From: CAZLCC01 sp964570845 | GTDB taxonomy: Bacteria > Patescibacteriota > Saccharimonadia > Saccharimonadales > Saccharimonadaceae | DNA: 64,000 nucleotides | NCBI GenBank assembly: GCA_964570845.1 | Contig: CAZMZB010000001.1 | Coordinates: 186,001-250,000 of the forward strand | Direction of reading: 5' to 3' | Shown: in pieces, positions 38,927-47,573 of the stretch | Position numbering within the stretch: position 1 is the stretch's first letter | Layout: the number at the start of each line of letters is the position of its first letter | Made by a program: the position numbers and the translations under genes | The notes under the pieces: model-generated | What the model saw: only the letters and a program-made list of their open reading frames with translations | Told to the model about the DNA's origin: nothing | Database searches by the model: none

Positions 38927-39136
38927 CTAGGCTACAAAGCTATCTTGATAGTTAGGATTATTAGTATAATCGTCGGGATCACGGCTACCACCACCATCGC
39001 CACTATCACTCACCTCTGTTAGAGATCTCACGCTGACACCAAGCCTATCAACCACCCCTGGATCAGTCGATGAATGATCTGCCTCTCTTTCATCATCTTG
39101 ACTCTCTGGTTTACTAAAAGACGGACTAGCTTCCAT
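38927..39136 (-). CDS. Small acidic, disordered protein
   Basis: A 69-aa protein rich in Asp, Glu, Ser and Gly (PESQDDEREADHSSTDPG, DSGDGGGSRDPDDYTNNP). It has no hydrophobic core. The ATG is preceded by AAGGAGGAAATC, a strong ribosome site, and it lies 14 bases before the GAPDH-like gene, so it is likely a translated leader gene of that operon. Role unknown. Confidence 0.6.
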   Translation of the reverse strand: MEASPSFSKPESQDDEREADHSSTDPGVVDRLGVSVRSLTEVSDSGDGGGSRDPDDYTNNPNYQDSFVA

Positions 39137-39252
39137 GATTTCCTCCTTATTTCATTATTGCTATTATCGTAACAAAACTTGGCGCATATCGCAAAACTAT
39201 ATTACGCTAGTGTTTTTTTGTGAACATTATGGCTTGCGGTAAAATAGTAGAT

Positions 39253-39576
39253 ATGAACAAGCAAACTCTTCTTGATGGAACAGTGCATAAACTGCCAGCA
39301 GATTTACGCAAGGCACTGGCTATTGATTCCGCTGCACTAACAGCGTGGAATAACATTACGCCACTTGCTCGCAATGAATGGATTTGCTGGACAATATCCG
39401 TGAAGCAGCAAAAAACGCGCGATGAACATGTTCGCCGAACTGTCAGCGAACTTAAAGAGGGCAAACGCCGACCATGTTGTTGGATTGGCTGTATTCACCG
39501 TAAAGATAAAGCCGTCAGCCCCTCGGTAAAATGGGTACTTGATAAAAAATCTAAAAAGCCATTAAAGACAAATTAA
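39253..39576 (+). CDS. YdeI/OmpD-associated family protein
   Basis: A 107-aa protein: LPADLRKALAIDSAALTAWNNITPLARNEWICW (ends LPADLRKAL and PLARNEWICW), TRDEHVRRTVSELKEGKRRPCCWIGCIHR. This is the C-terminal YdeI domain seen in bacteriocin-resistance-linked YdeI proteins. TAAAAT (39240-39245) lies 7 nt before the ATG, so the longer ORF start is discounted. Confidence 0.88.
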   Translation: MNKQTLLDGTVHKLPADLRKALAIDSAALTAWNNITPLARNEWICWTISVKQQKTRDEHVRRTVSELKEGKRRPCCWIGCIHRKDKAVSPSVKWVLDKKSKKPLKTN

Positions 39577-39631
39577 CGTTTTGATATAATTAGCCTTTAA
39601 TTATCCTATGAGCTATTTCTAAATCTTTTCG

Positions 39632-39688
39632 CTAGGTTTTACCTTTGTCGATAACGACGCGCTTTTCTTCGTCAGCAAGGTGTTTCAT
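39632..39688 (-). pseudogene. Possible truncated msrB fragment
   Basis: An 18-codon ORF MKHLADEEKRVVIDKGKT followed by a stop. It resembles the N-terminus of methionine-R-sulphoxide reductases (L..EE.RV...KGTE.PF.G.Y), broken right at the conserved KGTE motif. Short, so only tentative; the rest of the gene is absent. Confidence 0.35.
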
Positions 39689-39704
39689 GATAACAACTTT
39701 GAAT

Positions 39705-39914
39705 CTAAGACTTGTTGTTTAGATACTTGCCAGCAACACTTAGAGCAAACGAGGGTAGTATGATAAAAACAGTAATAAATAAAAGTCTTATAAGCACTTC
39801 ACTCAGGGCGGAGTCCTCCTTGTCAGGACCTGATCCTGTCAGAACAACTAAAATCCCCAGAATACCAAAAGCAATTGAAGCGTAAATAAATACTTTTGTA
39901 GCTATCTTTTGCAT
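39705..39914 (-). CDS. Small two-helix membrane protein
   Basis: A 69-aa protein with two transmembrane helices (VFIYASIAFGILGILVVLTG and LIRLLFITVFIILPSFALSVA) and a short polar loop GPDKEDSALSE. No family recognised. TATAAT (39921-39926) lies 6 nt before the ATG, strongly suggesting a real, leaderless gene. Confidence 0.65.
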   Translation of the reverse strand: MQKIATKVFIYASIAFGILGILVVLTGSGPDKEDSALSEVLIRLLFITVFIILPSFALSVAGKYLNNKS

Positions 39915-40017
39915 ACTTTTATTATACCATGATGCAGAAACTCTGCTTATATAGAGTGCTTAACACTTAACTCAATAGACAGGTTATGGACCCATCTACC
40001 TATGATACAATTACCCC

Positions 40018-40752
40018 ATGAAGATAATGGCCTTGAACGTCTGGCAAGGGCGCCTTGAGCGTGTTCTGCTCAAACACTTAGAAACACTGAATCTTGACTT
40101 TGCTTGCATGCAAGAAGCCATTGATTACGATGGTTTTTCGCTGGGATTAGTAAGCCCTTACCAAAAAATTGGCAGCGGCTTAAATTTGGAGCACCAATTT
40201 TTCTCTCCACTAATAGCCACGAGACTAGGGAGCAAGGATATAACATTCGGAAACGTTATTTACTCTCATATTCCATTCTCTCAAACAAGCACTATCTTTA
40301 CTCGCGGTGAATATAAAGATGATTTTAACTTTGAGGTAGATGACTACAATGTTCGTGCATTCCAGCATGCATTAATTGAAGTAGATGGTAAAAAACTTAA
40401 TATCTTGAATCATCATGGGCACCACATAGATGCACATAAACTGGGTGATGAAGAAACTATGCGTCAGATTACGCAGATTGCTGATTACATTAAACAACTT
40501 GATGGCGCAGTGATACTTTGCGGCGATTTCAACCTTGCCCCTGAGAGCAAATCAATTAAGCAGCTAGAAATTTTACTACAAAACCTTCCTGTCAAATATT
40601 CTCTAAAAACTACACGTTCACGTCTGACTTATAAAAATGAAGTCTGTGATTATATCTTTGTGAATGACACCATCAAGGTTAACAGTTTCGAGATGGATGA
40701 AACCATTATTTCCGATCATAATGCGCTCATTCTCGATTTTGAGATCAAATAA
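40018..40752 (+). CDS. Endonuclease/exonuclease/phosphatase family protein
   Basis: A 244-aa EEP-fold protein: MKIMALNVWQG, FACMQEA (metal-binding Glu), LNILNHHGHHIDAH, ILCGDFNLAPES (Asp-Asn), and CDYIFVNDTI with ISDHNALILDF (catalytic Asp-His). It could hydrolyse DNA, phospholipid head groups or nucleotides. TACAAT (40006-40011) lies 6 nt before the ATG. Confidence 0.88.
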   Translation: MKIMALNVWQGRLERVLLKHLETLNLDFACMQEAIDYDGFSLGLVSPYQKIGSGLNLEHQFFSPLIATRLGSKDITFGNVIYSHIPFSQTSTIFTRGEYKDDFNFEVDDYNVRAFQHALIEVDGKKLNILNHHGHHIDAHKLGDEETMRQITQIADYIKQLDGAVILCGDFNLAPESKSIKQLEILLQNLPVKYSLKTTRSRLTYKNEVCDYIFVNDTIKVNSFEMDETIISDHNALILDFEIK

Positions 40753-40781
40753 AGTTTTGTACGATCAAAAACTAGTCTAGG

Positions 40782-40798
40782 AACCCGGTCTGGGTTTT
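40782..40798 (+). terminator. Weak terminator after the EEP-family gene
   Basis: AACCC (40782-40786) and GGGTT (40792-40796) form a 5-bp stem followed by TTTTC. The rest of the gap up to 40903 shows no gene. Confidence 0.4.
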
Positions 40799-40915
40799 CA
40801 CCTGCTGAACTTGGCTCCGCTTACGGGTCACAAACTTTTAACTGGGGTAATGTGAGACAAATGAAACATAGAACATATTATTCGCTTGCTTTCGCGATTC
40901 GCGTATAATGGAGGT

Positions 40916-41350
40916 ATGGGTACAATTATTGAAAAACGCTCAGCCGGTGGTATTGTCCATTCTGATGGAAAATTTTTAGTTATTAAAGCCATCCCATACA
41001 ACGAAACTATCCTTCCCAAGGGAACTATTGAAGAAGGTGAAAGCCCAGAGCACACTGCTGTTCGGGAAGTTTTAGAAGAGACTGGATATAGAGCAACTAT
41101 TACAGCACAGCTGGGTGAAATATCATACGAATTCGATGAAGACGACGGAAAACGTTATCGCAAGACTGTTTACTACTACCTTATGGATTTAGTTGACAAA
41201 GATGCAGAACCAACGCCCGACCGTCAAGAAGATGAAGACTTCGAAAATATTTGGTTAACTGCCGAAGAAGCTATGTCACAATTAACCCACGATAATAGTA
41301 AAAATATGCTCCAAAAGACACTCGACATATTAGAAAAAAATGCTTCTTAG
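40916..41350 (+). CDS. Nudix hydrolase, Ap4A-type
   Basis: A 144-aa Nudix protein with a canonical box: LPKGTIEEGESPEHTAVREVLEETGY, shown in part as GTIEEGESPEHTAVREVLEE. The N-terminal SAGGIVHSDGKFLVIK and later YYYLMDLVDKD fit diadenosine tetraphosphate or NTP pyrophosphatases. TATAAT (40904-40909) is followed by GGAGGT and then the ATG, so the only Shine-Dalgarno-like bases touch the start codon and initiation is probably leaderless. Confidence 0.9.
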   Translation: MGTIIEKRSAGGIVHSDGKFLVIKAIPYNETILPKGTIEEGESPEHTAVREVLEETGYRATITAQLGEISYEFDEDDGKRYRKTVYYYLMDLVDKDAEPTPDRQEDEDFENIWLTAEEAMSQLTHDNSKNMLQKTLDILEKNAS

Positions 41351-41353
41351 ATT

Positions 41354-42028
41354 CTAGCCTATAGCCTCTAGTAATTTAAGTTCGAGTCCACATTTTTCTC
41401 TGAGTTCTCGTGCATAAATCTCTTTGAAGTTAGGTATTGCATCTTCGGGATGCTTTAAACTCTGTCTATTAAATAGTCTGCGACGAATTATTTCTCTAAT
41501 AAAAATATAGTTCTGAAGTTCATATAGTATATGCAGATCACGCCTATCTTGGTCTCGTATCTTTCTTTCCGTCATCTCTATCTTTTCATCTACTAGCGCT
41601 AGTCTTTTTGCTCGTAAAGCTTCATACTCACGCTTCCGTTGCTCTAAATCGAATAGATCAGGCATCGGAGTACCGTATATACATAGAGAATTCTCACACC
41701 ACCCTATATGATTTTCGTACCAGTCTGTTAAGGGGCTATTCGGCTCGTTAAAGGAGTCAATTAGCGTAACGTCTAACACTACTCCTTCAAGCTTAGTGTT
41801 AAGCTCTATTCTCTTACCTTGTGAATCGACCATTTTGGTCATTTTATAGAATATATTATCGAAATTGATCTTAACATTTTTTAGATTATCAACTACCACT
41901 ACTAGGTCAATATCCGATCCGTTCCTTAGTTTTCGCTCAAGAGTATAGCTACCGATAATAGAAATTGATTTGATATCAGCAACTACGCTATTTTTAATAT
42001 ACTCAACAATCTTCTTTTCGATGTCCAT
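41354..42028 (-). CDS. Nucleotidyltransferase-domain protein
   Basis: A 224-aa protein. Residues 20-110 are a minimal nucleotidyltransferase: IIGSYTLERKLRNGSDIDLVVVV has the GS and D-x-D residues, and VVLDVTLIDSF supplies the third acid. The second half is helical and charged (EMTERKIRDQDRRDLHILYELQNYIF). It ends an operon after the cupin gene, whose stop directly precedes it. It could adenylylate a small molecule made by the other operon enzymes, which is inference. Confidence 0.75.
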   Translation of the reverse strand: MDIEKKIVEYIKNSVVADIKSISIIGSYTLERKLRNGSDIDLVVVVDNLKNVKINFDNIFYKMTKMVDSQGKRIELNTKLEGVVLDVTLIDSFNEPNSPLTDWYENHIGWCENSLCIYGTPMPDLFDLEQRKREYEALRAKRLALVDEKIEMTERKIRDQDRRDLHILYELQNYIFIREIIRRRLFNRQSLKHPEDAIPNFKEIYARELREKCGLELKLLEAIG

Positions 42029-42445
42029 TTAGTTATACCTCTTATCTTCTTTAGCGTACTGCACTTTATCATCAGCTCTAATATTGCCTAACTGCACCTC
42101 AAAAATGTTCAGCTCGCTATCATGTGGGTTAATTATTTTGTGCTTTTTACCTAGTGGAATATAGATACGCTCATATTGCTTAGCAGTCCTTTTTTTTATT
42201 TGTCCGTCTATTTCGATCACATAGCAGAAATCTTTATCTCCTACCCACACTTCACAATACCCAGAATGGGATTCAAGAATTATTGAAGATCTAGGATTGA
42301 AAACTAAAAATTTCTCTCTATATGAGCATGTTGCTGTTTTACCGGAAAGGCTCTCATCAGTCCGCAAAATAATAGAATGCCCCCATTCACGTTCACAACT
42401 TTTGTCTTGTAGCGCAAGAGCCGTTAGTTTAACCGTCTCAAACAT
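42029..42445 (-). CDS. Cupin resembling the mannose-6-phosphate isomerase C-domain
   Basis: A 138-aa cupin. EREWGHSIIL, ESHSGYCEVWVGDKDFCYV, IYIPLGKKHKIINPHDSELNIFEVQLGN (given as IPLGKKHKIIN and FEVQLGN) and DDKVQYAKED follow the type II phosphomannose isomerase pattern (H..R.E.W...G; ip....H.i.N; Evq.G; edDivR..D). The canonical Arg after the His is replaced, so activity is uncertain. It overlaps the decarboxylase gene by 8 bp. Confidence 0.72.
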   Translation of the reverse strand: MFETVKLTALALQDKSCEREWGHSIILRTDESLSGKTATCSYREKFLVFNPRSSIILESHSGYCEVWVGDKDFCYVIEIDGQIKKRTAKQYERIYIPLGKKHKIINPHDSELNIFEVQLGNIRADDKVQYAKEDKRYN

Positions 42446-44075
42446 GTTTAACGCCCTTTATTTCTGCGTAATCGAAGAATTTGTGTTCGATATGCTCGCC
42501 TTTTAATGCTGCGTATTCCTCAAATAATTCATTGATACGTTTATGTAATTCTTGAGCAGTTTTTTTATCTAAGTGAGAGTTGAAAGAGTAAATCTTTAGA
42601 CATCCGTATGATTTTCCGAAGTATTTGTAAGAACGTGAGCAACTAAAGAATATGTCATTTTTCCCTCGCTTACTTTTCTCTACTAAATAACTATAAAACC
42701 CTGTGTTAAACTCTTTGATATGATCAGCTACCTCATCTGAAGTTTTTTCATTTATCTCTACGCCGCCATACTGCTCCGGTAAAAACGCTAAAAATAACAG
42801 GTTAGACGCTTCTTTATAATTACAGACAAGGGTATTTCTTTGTTGATGGAATGCCTCTTTTAGGTATAGGTATGCTTCGGTATGGTTCGCGAGAATCCTG
42901 ATGAAACCTTCCGCGCCAAGAGTCTTGAGGGTTGCAAAAGCAGACACTGGGCCGTGGGGCGAACGAGATGACTCAAGCGAATAATCATAGGGCGCATATT
43001 CTGAGAAAACCATATCTTCAGATTCTGCATAGCTTCCCTCGATGTTAAACAAGCTTGCTTTATCTTTTATGAGAAATACCGAGCTAATGTAACTGCAGTA
43101 GCCAGTTTTATGAAAATCTGCCGCAAAACTATCTGCGTATTTAACCGCTTCCGCTTGTAAGCGCTTTTCTTTCATTATTCGTAAGGCCTTATCCGTTAAT
43201 CCTAGTGGATTGTTATTAAAATCGTATCGACTTACGACGAGGTATACCCATCCAAGAACACTATCGACGTGTATGTGTGGAGAGTAGTCTAAATTATATC
43301 GTTCTACAATTTCATTACGAGCTTTATATATGGCTTTAACGTCATCGAAAGAATGATTATTTGTTGTCATACCGTTTAGAATAATCAAGGGTAGTCTACC
43401 ATTTTTTTCTATAATCTCTACAAAAGATTGCTTGAAGTCTTCCACATCTATAACGGCATTTTCCGTTTTGAGGCGGATACAGTTATCTTCTCCAATGCCC
43501 AGCCAATTACATATTTCTATGTGACACGGATGCCCCAAGTCATTAGATATAACGTAATTATTATTTGAAAGACCATGCTTCTTTGCTGCTGGCTCTACTT
43601 TATCGAGAGCAACTTTAAGCGCATAGAGTAGTGTTCCCTTGCCACCGAACGTAAACACTCCACCAGACGTTGAAGTATTCCAGCCAGCTAGTCGAGTGAG
43701 GTAATTGATAACGGCTTTTTCAATTGTAAGGAGTTTGCCAGAAGGCAAGTCCATGCAGAAATTGGGATTTGCCATACTGGCAAAAAGGCTAGCGATTTGT
43801 CCATACACATTGGGATTCGGGTGTACATTGTACATCACGCCAAGTGCATCAAAGTTGATAGCATTCTCAAAAAACTCACTAAACTCTTCAATAAATGAAT
43901 CGGGGTTTTGAGGTGCGTAGTCAAACGACGTTTTCGCTAGTTCGTCTTTATATTTAAATTTGCGATAAGGTGAAAAGAACGCTGAGTCAGCTTGTTTTTT
44001 CGGTAGAATCGATTCAGAAAATTTATTAAAAATTTCAAGTAGCTGTTCTTTATTCTCATAAAATAATTTCTTCAT
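42438..44075 (-). CDS. PLP-dependent group II decarboxylase-like enzyme
   Basis: A 545-aa fold-type I PLP enzyme: VHPNPNVYGQIASLFASMANPN near the N-terminus, TSTSGGVFTFGGKGTLLYAL in the cofactor phosphate region, NDLGHPCH, HVDSVLGW (Asp to the pyridine nitrogen) and SFAADFHKTGYCSY with the Schiff-base Lys. Relatives decarboxylate glutamate, aspartate or aromatic amino acids. The N-terminal PNP and C-terminal parts are intact. It sits in a five-gene operon with a class II aldolase, a phosphatase, a cupin and a nucleotidyltransferase. The substrate is unknown. Confidence 0.85.
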   Translation of the reverse strand: MKKLFYENKEQLLEIFNKFSESILPKKQADSAFFSPYRKFKYKDELAKTSFDYAPQNPDSFIEEFSEFFENAINFDALGVMYNVHPNPNVYGQIASLFASMANPNFCMDLPSGKLLTIEKAVINYLTRLAGWNTSTSGGVFTFGGKGTLLYALKVALDKVEPAAKKHGLSNNNYVISNDLGHPCHIEICNWLGIGEDNCIRLKTENAVIDVEDFKQSFVEIIEKNGRLPLIILNGMTTNNHSFDDVKAIYKARNEIVERYNLDYSPHIHVDSVLGWVYLVVSRYDFNNNPLGLTDKALRIMKEKRLQAEAVKYADSFAADFHKTGYCSYISSVFLIKDKASLFNIEGSYAESEDMVFSEYAPYDYSLESSRSPHGPVSAFATLKTLGAEGFIRILANHTEAYLYLKEAFHQQRNTLVCNYKEASNLLFLAFLPEQYGGVEINEKTSDEVADHIKEFNTGFYSYLVEKSKRGKNDIFFSCSRSYKYFGKSYGCLKIYSFNSHLDKKTAQELHKRINELFEEYAALKGEHIEHKFFDYAEIKGVKHV

Positions 44076-44087
44076 AAATTTACCTCT

Positions 44088-44876
44088 TTATTTCCCGAAA
44101 AATTTCATTAGCTTTTCTAAATGAATTTTTTCATCCTGTCTGTTAGTTTCGGTAAGAGCGTATGCTTCCACACGACTTCTTATGCCATCAATGTCACCCT
44201 GTTTAATTAATGAAAATACACCAGAAATAAACTCAAAAGGGCTCCCCGGGTGCCCAACTGGTCGATATGAGCCCTCGGTAATTTCTATCGGACGGCCTTC
44301 ATACTTTCTATTTTGCCCCTCCACTTCATCAAGACGTTTATTGTCGACTGAAGCGATAAGCGCATCAATAACCGTGCCATGAGTGATTATTAATGGTCGG
44401 CTTGCTTGATCGCGCCTTAGTAAATCTGACTTAAAACCCTTGATGCGTTCCACCATTTCTTCGTTGGACTCACCGCCCGGTGTACGATGCGTGTCTCTAA
44501 GTTCCACTGGTACATGGTCCCATAAGTTGAGCCTTAGTATTTCATCCCGCTCCACTTCCTCAAAAGTCATCCCGTCTAGAACGCCAAAATTTTGTGCTTT
44601 TAGCCTCTCGTCAGTTTCAATCTCAAGATCGCACCGTTCAGCAATAATCTCGGATGTCTGCAGGGCACGTTTTAAAGGACTAGAAAGCACTTTGCCTTCT
44701 ACATTTTCTAAAGCGGTTGTGCCAAGTATTCTTTTCAGCCTCTCGGCTTGTCGTTCAGCAACTTCAATCCCATACTCACTCAGCCCTTTATCTGTACGTG
44801 ATCCTATTATCTCCCCTTTTCGTTTGTCCATAGGGGCGTGATGCACAACATAGAGCCTAGCTTCACTTGTTGGCAT
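44088..44876 (-). CDS. Histidine phosphatase (phosphoglycerate mutase-like)
   Basis: A 262-aa protein. The usual RHG triad is altered to YVVHHAPMD at the N-terminus, while LSSPLKRALQTSEII, the acidic FGVLDGMTFEEVE and PLIITHGTVID keep the other pocket residues. The change of Arg to His in the first motif may reduce activity or alter substrate. The start MPTSEARL at 44876 follows AGGAG; the ORF extension is the aldolase gene read in another frame. It overlaps that gene by 14 bp. Confidence 0.82.
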   Translation of the reverse strand: MPTSEARLYVVHHAPMDKRKGEIIGSRTDKGLSEYGIEVAERQAERLKRILGTTALENVEGKVLSSPLKRALQTSEIIAERCDLEIETDERLKAQNFGVLDGMTFEEVERDEILRLNLWDHVPVELRDTHRTPGGESNEEMVERIKGFKSDLLRRDQASRPLIITHGTVIDALIASVDNKRLDEVEGQNRKYEGRPIEITEGSYRPVGHPGSPFEFISGVFSLIKQGDIDGIRSRVEAYALTETNRQDEKIHLEKLMKFFGK

Positions 44877-45531
44877 TGCCATACTCCTGTTTGTAATACT
44901 GATGGATGTAACCCAAATCATCGTCACTAATTTCTGATATTTCTTCTTGCAAATTATGAGCAACCGACAAATAGTCATAATAGAGTCTGCAGACTTCATT
45001 GAACGCCATTAGTGTATCGGCTATTTTTTGAGGGTCATTCTTCGAGAACAAAAGCAAGCCGCCATGCTTCCCCAGTAAGAAAGCGCTTCCTTTTTCGAAC
45101 AGCTCAGTAGGTCCAAAACCGGTTTTTCTATGATTCGAAAATGGTAAGCACTTAATTGGCGTACCAAAGTAATCAGCATGCATAGTATTAAGCACCGGGA
45201 TATTAGCATAAATCATTGAGGACAGCGTTACATAGTGGGAGTGCGTATGAACAATAGCCTTAACGTCGGAACGTAGAGAATATATGCCAGCATGCGCCTC
45301 CATATCTGATGACGGCTTAGGAGAAGGGCTCCGTACTTTTAGGGTTTTGAGGTCTACTTTTACATTAGAATTAAGATTGATATCAGCATAACTTGCACCG
45401 CTTGGCGTAATCATGAGCTGATCACCTGCGCGAAAACTTAGATTACCAGACGAACCAACTTCAACTTTAAGATCATTAAGCTTTGAGCAGGTATCAAGGA
45501 ACCTATCCTCAAGTACTTTCGTCGCATTCAT
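44863..45531 (-). CDS. Class II aldolase/adducin family protein
   Basis: A 222-aa class II aldolase: SSGNLSFRAGDQLMITPSG, SSDMEAHAGIYSLRSDVKAIVHTHSHYV (given as SSDMEAHAGIY and VKAIVHTHSHYV, with the zinc-binding HTH), LLGKHGGLLLFSKND. Relatives are fuculose- or rhamnulose-phosphate aldolases and methylthioribulose-phosphate dehydratase. It is first in the five-gene operon. A TATAAA-type box lies 6 nt before the ATG. Confidence 0.9.
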   Translation of the reverse strand: MNATKVLEDRFLDTCSKLNDLKVEVGSSGNLSFRAGDQLMITPSGASYADINLNSNVKVDLKTLKVRSPSPKPSSDMEAHAGIYSLRSDVKAIVHTHSHYVTLSSMIYANIPVLNTMHADYFGTPIKCLPFSNHRKTGFGPTELFEKGSAFLLGKHGGLLLFSKNDPQKIADTLMAFNEVCRLYYDYLSVAHNLQEEISEISDDDLGYIHQYYKQEYGNANK

Positions 45532-45591
45532 GTATATTTTATACTATACCGTGATGTATTTGTCAATTATTAAACGTTTAAGTATTGCGAG

Positions 45592-45626
45592 AAAAAAGTC
45601 CTGCCGCATAAATACTTACTGGACTT
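45592..45626 (-). terminator. Terminator of tRNA-Asn
   Basis: On the minus strand AAGTCC (45621-45626) and GGACTT (45596-45601) enclose a 19-base loop and are followed by TTTTCTC, 20 bases beyond the tRNA end. Confidence 0.65.
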
Positions 45627-45645
45627 CTGTTCAAATATATTGTAT

Positions 45646-45720
45646 TGGCTCCGGCGACTGGATTCGAACCAGTGACATTTCGGTTAACAGCCGAACGCTC
45701 TACCGCTGAGCTACGCCGGA
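45646..45720 (-). tRNA. tRNA-Asn (anticodon GUU)
   Basis: A 75-nt cloverleaf: acceptor TCCGGCG with CGCCGGA, D arm GCTCAGCGGTAGAGC, anticodon stem TTCGG with CTGTTAA loop (GTT) and CCGAA, T arm CTGGTTCGAATCCAG, discriminator G and encoded CCA. It lies directly downstream of the LexA-like gene on the same strand. Confidence 0.97.
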
Positions 45721-45744
45721 ATAGCTGCTCGAATTATTATACGG

Positions 45745-46200
45745 TTAGTCACTTTTTTCGTCAATCTGTTCGCCGAGAGATTTGAGCCGAGGCTTAAAGC
45801 TATTAGCCGCTTCTTTAAAGCCCAAAACATGCAGCGCACCAACCAAGACATAGAGATTATCTTTTTCTTTTTGAGTGCACTTACCTTTTTCAGCTTGTTG
45901 AAACTTTTCACTTATTTTATCAATCAACCATTTTTCATCAGTTTTTGAAGCAGTAGTTTTTGGCGTAAAAGTTTCTTCATTAGAAACGACTTCAAGCGAA
46001 CGAGCGGAATTATCTTTCTTAATTATATGACCTTTTTGGATTAAGCCATTAATATGTGTTGCAACCGTTGAAACCGATTTATAGTCCAGCGCTCGCATCA
46101 CCTCGCGGTAGCTCGGGCCATAGCCATGCCCCTTAATGAACCCGTCAATAAAACTGAGCAGTTCTCGTTGTTTCTTACTTGGTCTGTTTGCGCTTTCCAT
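45745..46200 (-). CDS. LexA-type DNA-binding domain without protease domain
   Basis: A 151-aa protein. Residues 5-70 form a LexA-like winged helix (KKQRELLSFIDGFIKGHGYGPSYREV, shown as RELLSFIDGFI and GYGPSYREVMRAL, then SVSTVATHINGLIQKGHI). The remainder is helical (WLIDKISEKFQQAEKGKCTQKEKDNLYVLVGAL) and has no S24 Ser-Lys dyad or cleavage site, so RecA-stimulated self-cleavage is not expected. GGAGGAAACT precedes the ATG. It overlaps the end of the Wzy-like gene by 26 bp. Confidence 0.82.
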   Translation of the reverse strand: MESANRPSKKQRELLSFIDGFIKGHGYGPSYREVMRALDYKSVSTVATHINGLIQKGHIIKKDNSARSLEVVSNEETFTPKTTASKTDEKWLIDKISEKFQQAEKGKCTQKEKDNLYVLVGALHVLGFKEAANSFKPRLKSLGEQIDEKSD

Positions 46201-47491
46201 AGTTTCCTCCCGTTGCTAAAGCGATTGCCGCCAATCCCCACCATACAATACTCACTGTGTCGTCTACCCAAACAGGAAGTAAAAAGCCAATGCATGCCAA
46301 GCCAACACCACTAGCGAACACACCGAGTGCCAACCAGTCAGCTCTTTTCCTCCAACTACGCCATAAGATTGTTGTGAAAATATAAATAAATAAAGCTAAA
46401 CCCAGCCATCCACTCTCATGAGCAATAAACAAATATTGATTTTCTATAATAATCGGCTCGTCGCTAAAGAGTGAAGCTGATCCAGTTGAGCCAACCCCAG
46501 CACCAATGGGCTGAGTCAGTATACGCTCGGTTCCCGTCTCAAGAGACGCAGTATGTTCTTCGTTCGAATCACGAGCGCTACCACTCGTTGGATTATTATG
46601 AAGTAAAACATGTTGCACAAAGTGAGAGTCTTTTTGAGAATAAAGAAAGCCTGAAAAAAGTATTAAAAGAACAACAGCACCTACCCACCAACCTATTTTT
46701 ATTTTTTTAGCAAAAACGACAAGAGTAACAATACCTAAACTAAGAACAGTTGCGACGAGCGCGCTGCGGGAATAGCTCGCCCACAATACTATAACGCCCG
46801 CAAGAGCAAAGAAGCTTAGTAAAATAATAGTCTGTTTCTCTTTAATAGTGTGCTTTTTCGCTACTAACCAAGCAGCAATCACGCTGAGTATTATCAGTGC
46901 GTATGCCCCTAGTGGATTTGGACCACGCAACGTGGCATTAATACGAATAAAATCTGGATTTTTATCAATCGTGAGATAGGGCTCAATCGTATCTTTCCCG
47001 TAACCAATATGAGAAAGTATGTCAGGCGGTAGGACAAAAATTTGTAATAGAGCAAAGCTTATTATAAATAGCGTACCAGTGAGGCCAACCATCAAAAATG
47101 TTTTTCGATAGTGTGGTCGGATAGAAAGAGCAATGAAGACTAGAGTGAAGAATAAAATATAACGAAGGTCAATCGCTAAGCCTGCCAGCAGCTGCTGTAA
47201 AGATGGCATAAAAATGAACAGTAAAAGAAGGTGCAGTAGCGCATAAGCAAGAATCGCCCAAAACAGATAGTCCTTCTTCATTTTTTTCGCTACGCCAGAC
47301 TGAACTGCAAGATAAATGCCGATTGGCATAGCGACAATCAACAAGATTTCTTTCCAGGATTTTAATAATAAATCAAAGTCTGGAAAAATAGTTCCAAAAT
47401 AAACTGTTAAAGGAGCATGAAGCACAATCAGACCAAAGACCGCCAGCAAAATGCCAATATACAGTTTGAAAAGCCAGGTTTCTTTTTTCAT
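46175..47491 (-). CDS. O-antigen ligase/polymerase-like membrane protein
   Basis: A 438-aa protein with about 11 transmembrane helices and the Wzy_C/O-antigen ligase layout: a large external loop (residues 290-350, SHFVQHVLLHNNPTSGSARDSN) followed by GAGVGSTGSAS and IIENQYLFIAHESGWLGLALF. It would polymerise or ligate polysaccharide repeat units at the outer face of the membrane. A TATTGT-like box lies 5 nt before the ATG. Divergent from the sugar-phosphate transferase. Confidence 0.87.
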   Translation of the reverse strand: MKKETWLFKLYIGILLAVFGLIVLHAPLTVYFGTIFPDFDLLLKSWKEILLIVAMPIGIYLAVQSGVAKKMKKDYLFWAILAYALLHLLLLFIFMPSLQQLLAGLAIDLRYILFFTLVFIALSIRPHYRKTFLMVGLTGTLFIISFALLQIFVLPPDILSHIGYGKDTIEPYLTIDKNPDFIRINATLRGPNPLGAYALIILSVIAAWLVAKKHTIKEKQTIILLSFFALAGVIVLWASYSRSALVATVLSLGIVTLVVFAKKIKIGWWVGAVVLLILFSGFLYSQKDSHFVQHVLLHNNPTSGSARDSNEEHTASLETGTERILTQPIGAGVGSTGSASLFSDEPIIIENQYLFIAHESGWLGLALFIYIFTTILWRSWRKRADWLALGVFASGVGLACIGFLLPVWVDDTVSIVWWGLAAIALATGGNYGKRKQTK

Positions 47492-47573
47492 ATCCTACAA
47501 TAGAGTGTACCCTTAGTGGTACAATAGCAGCAATGCTACTAAATTCCGTAACAGATATGAAAGAACTCAGGTA

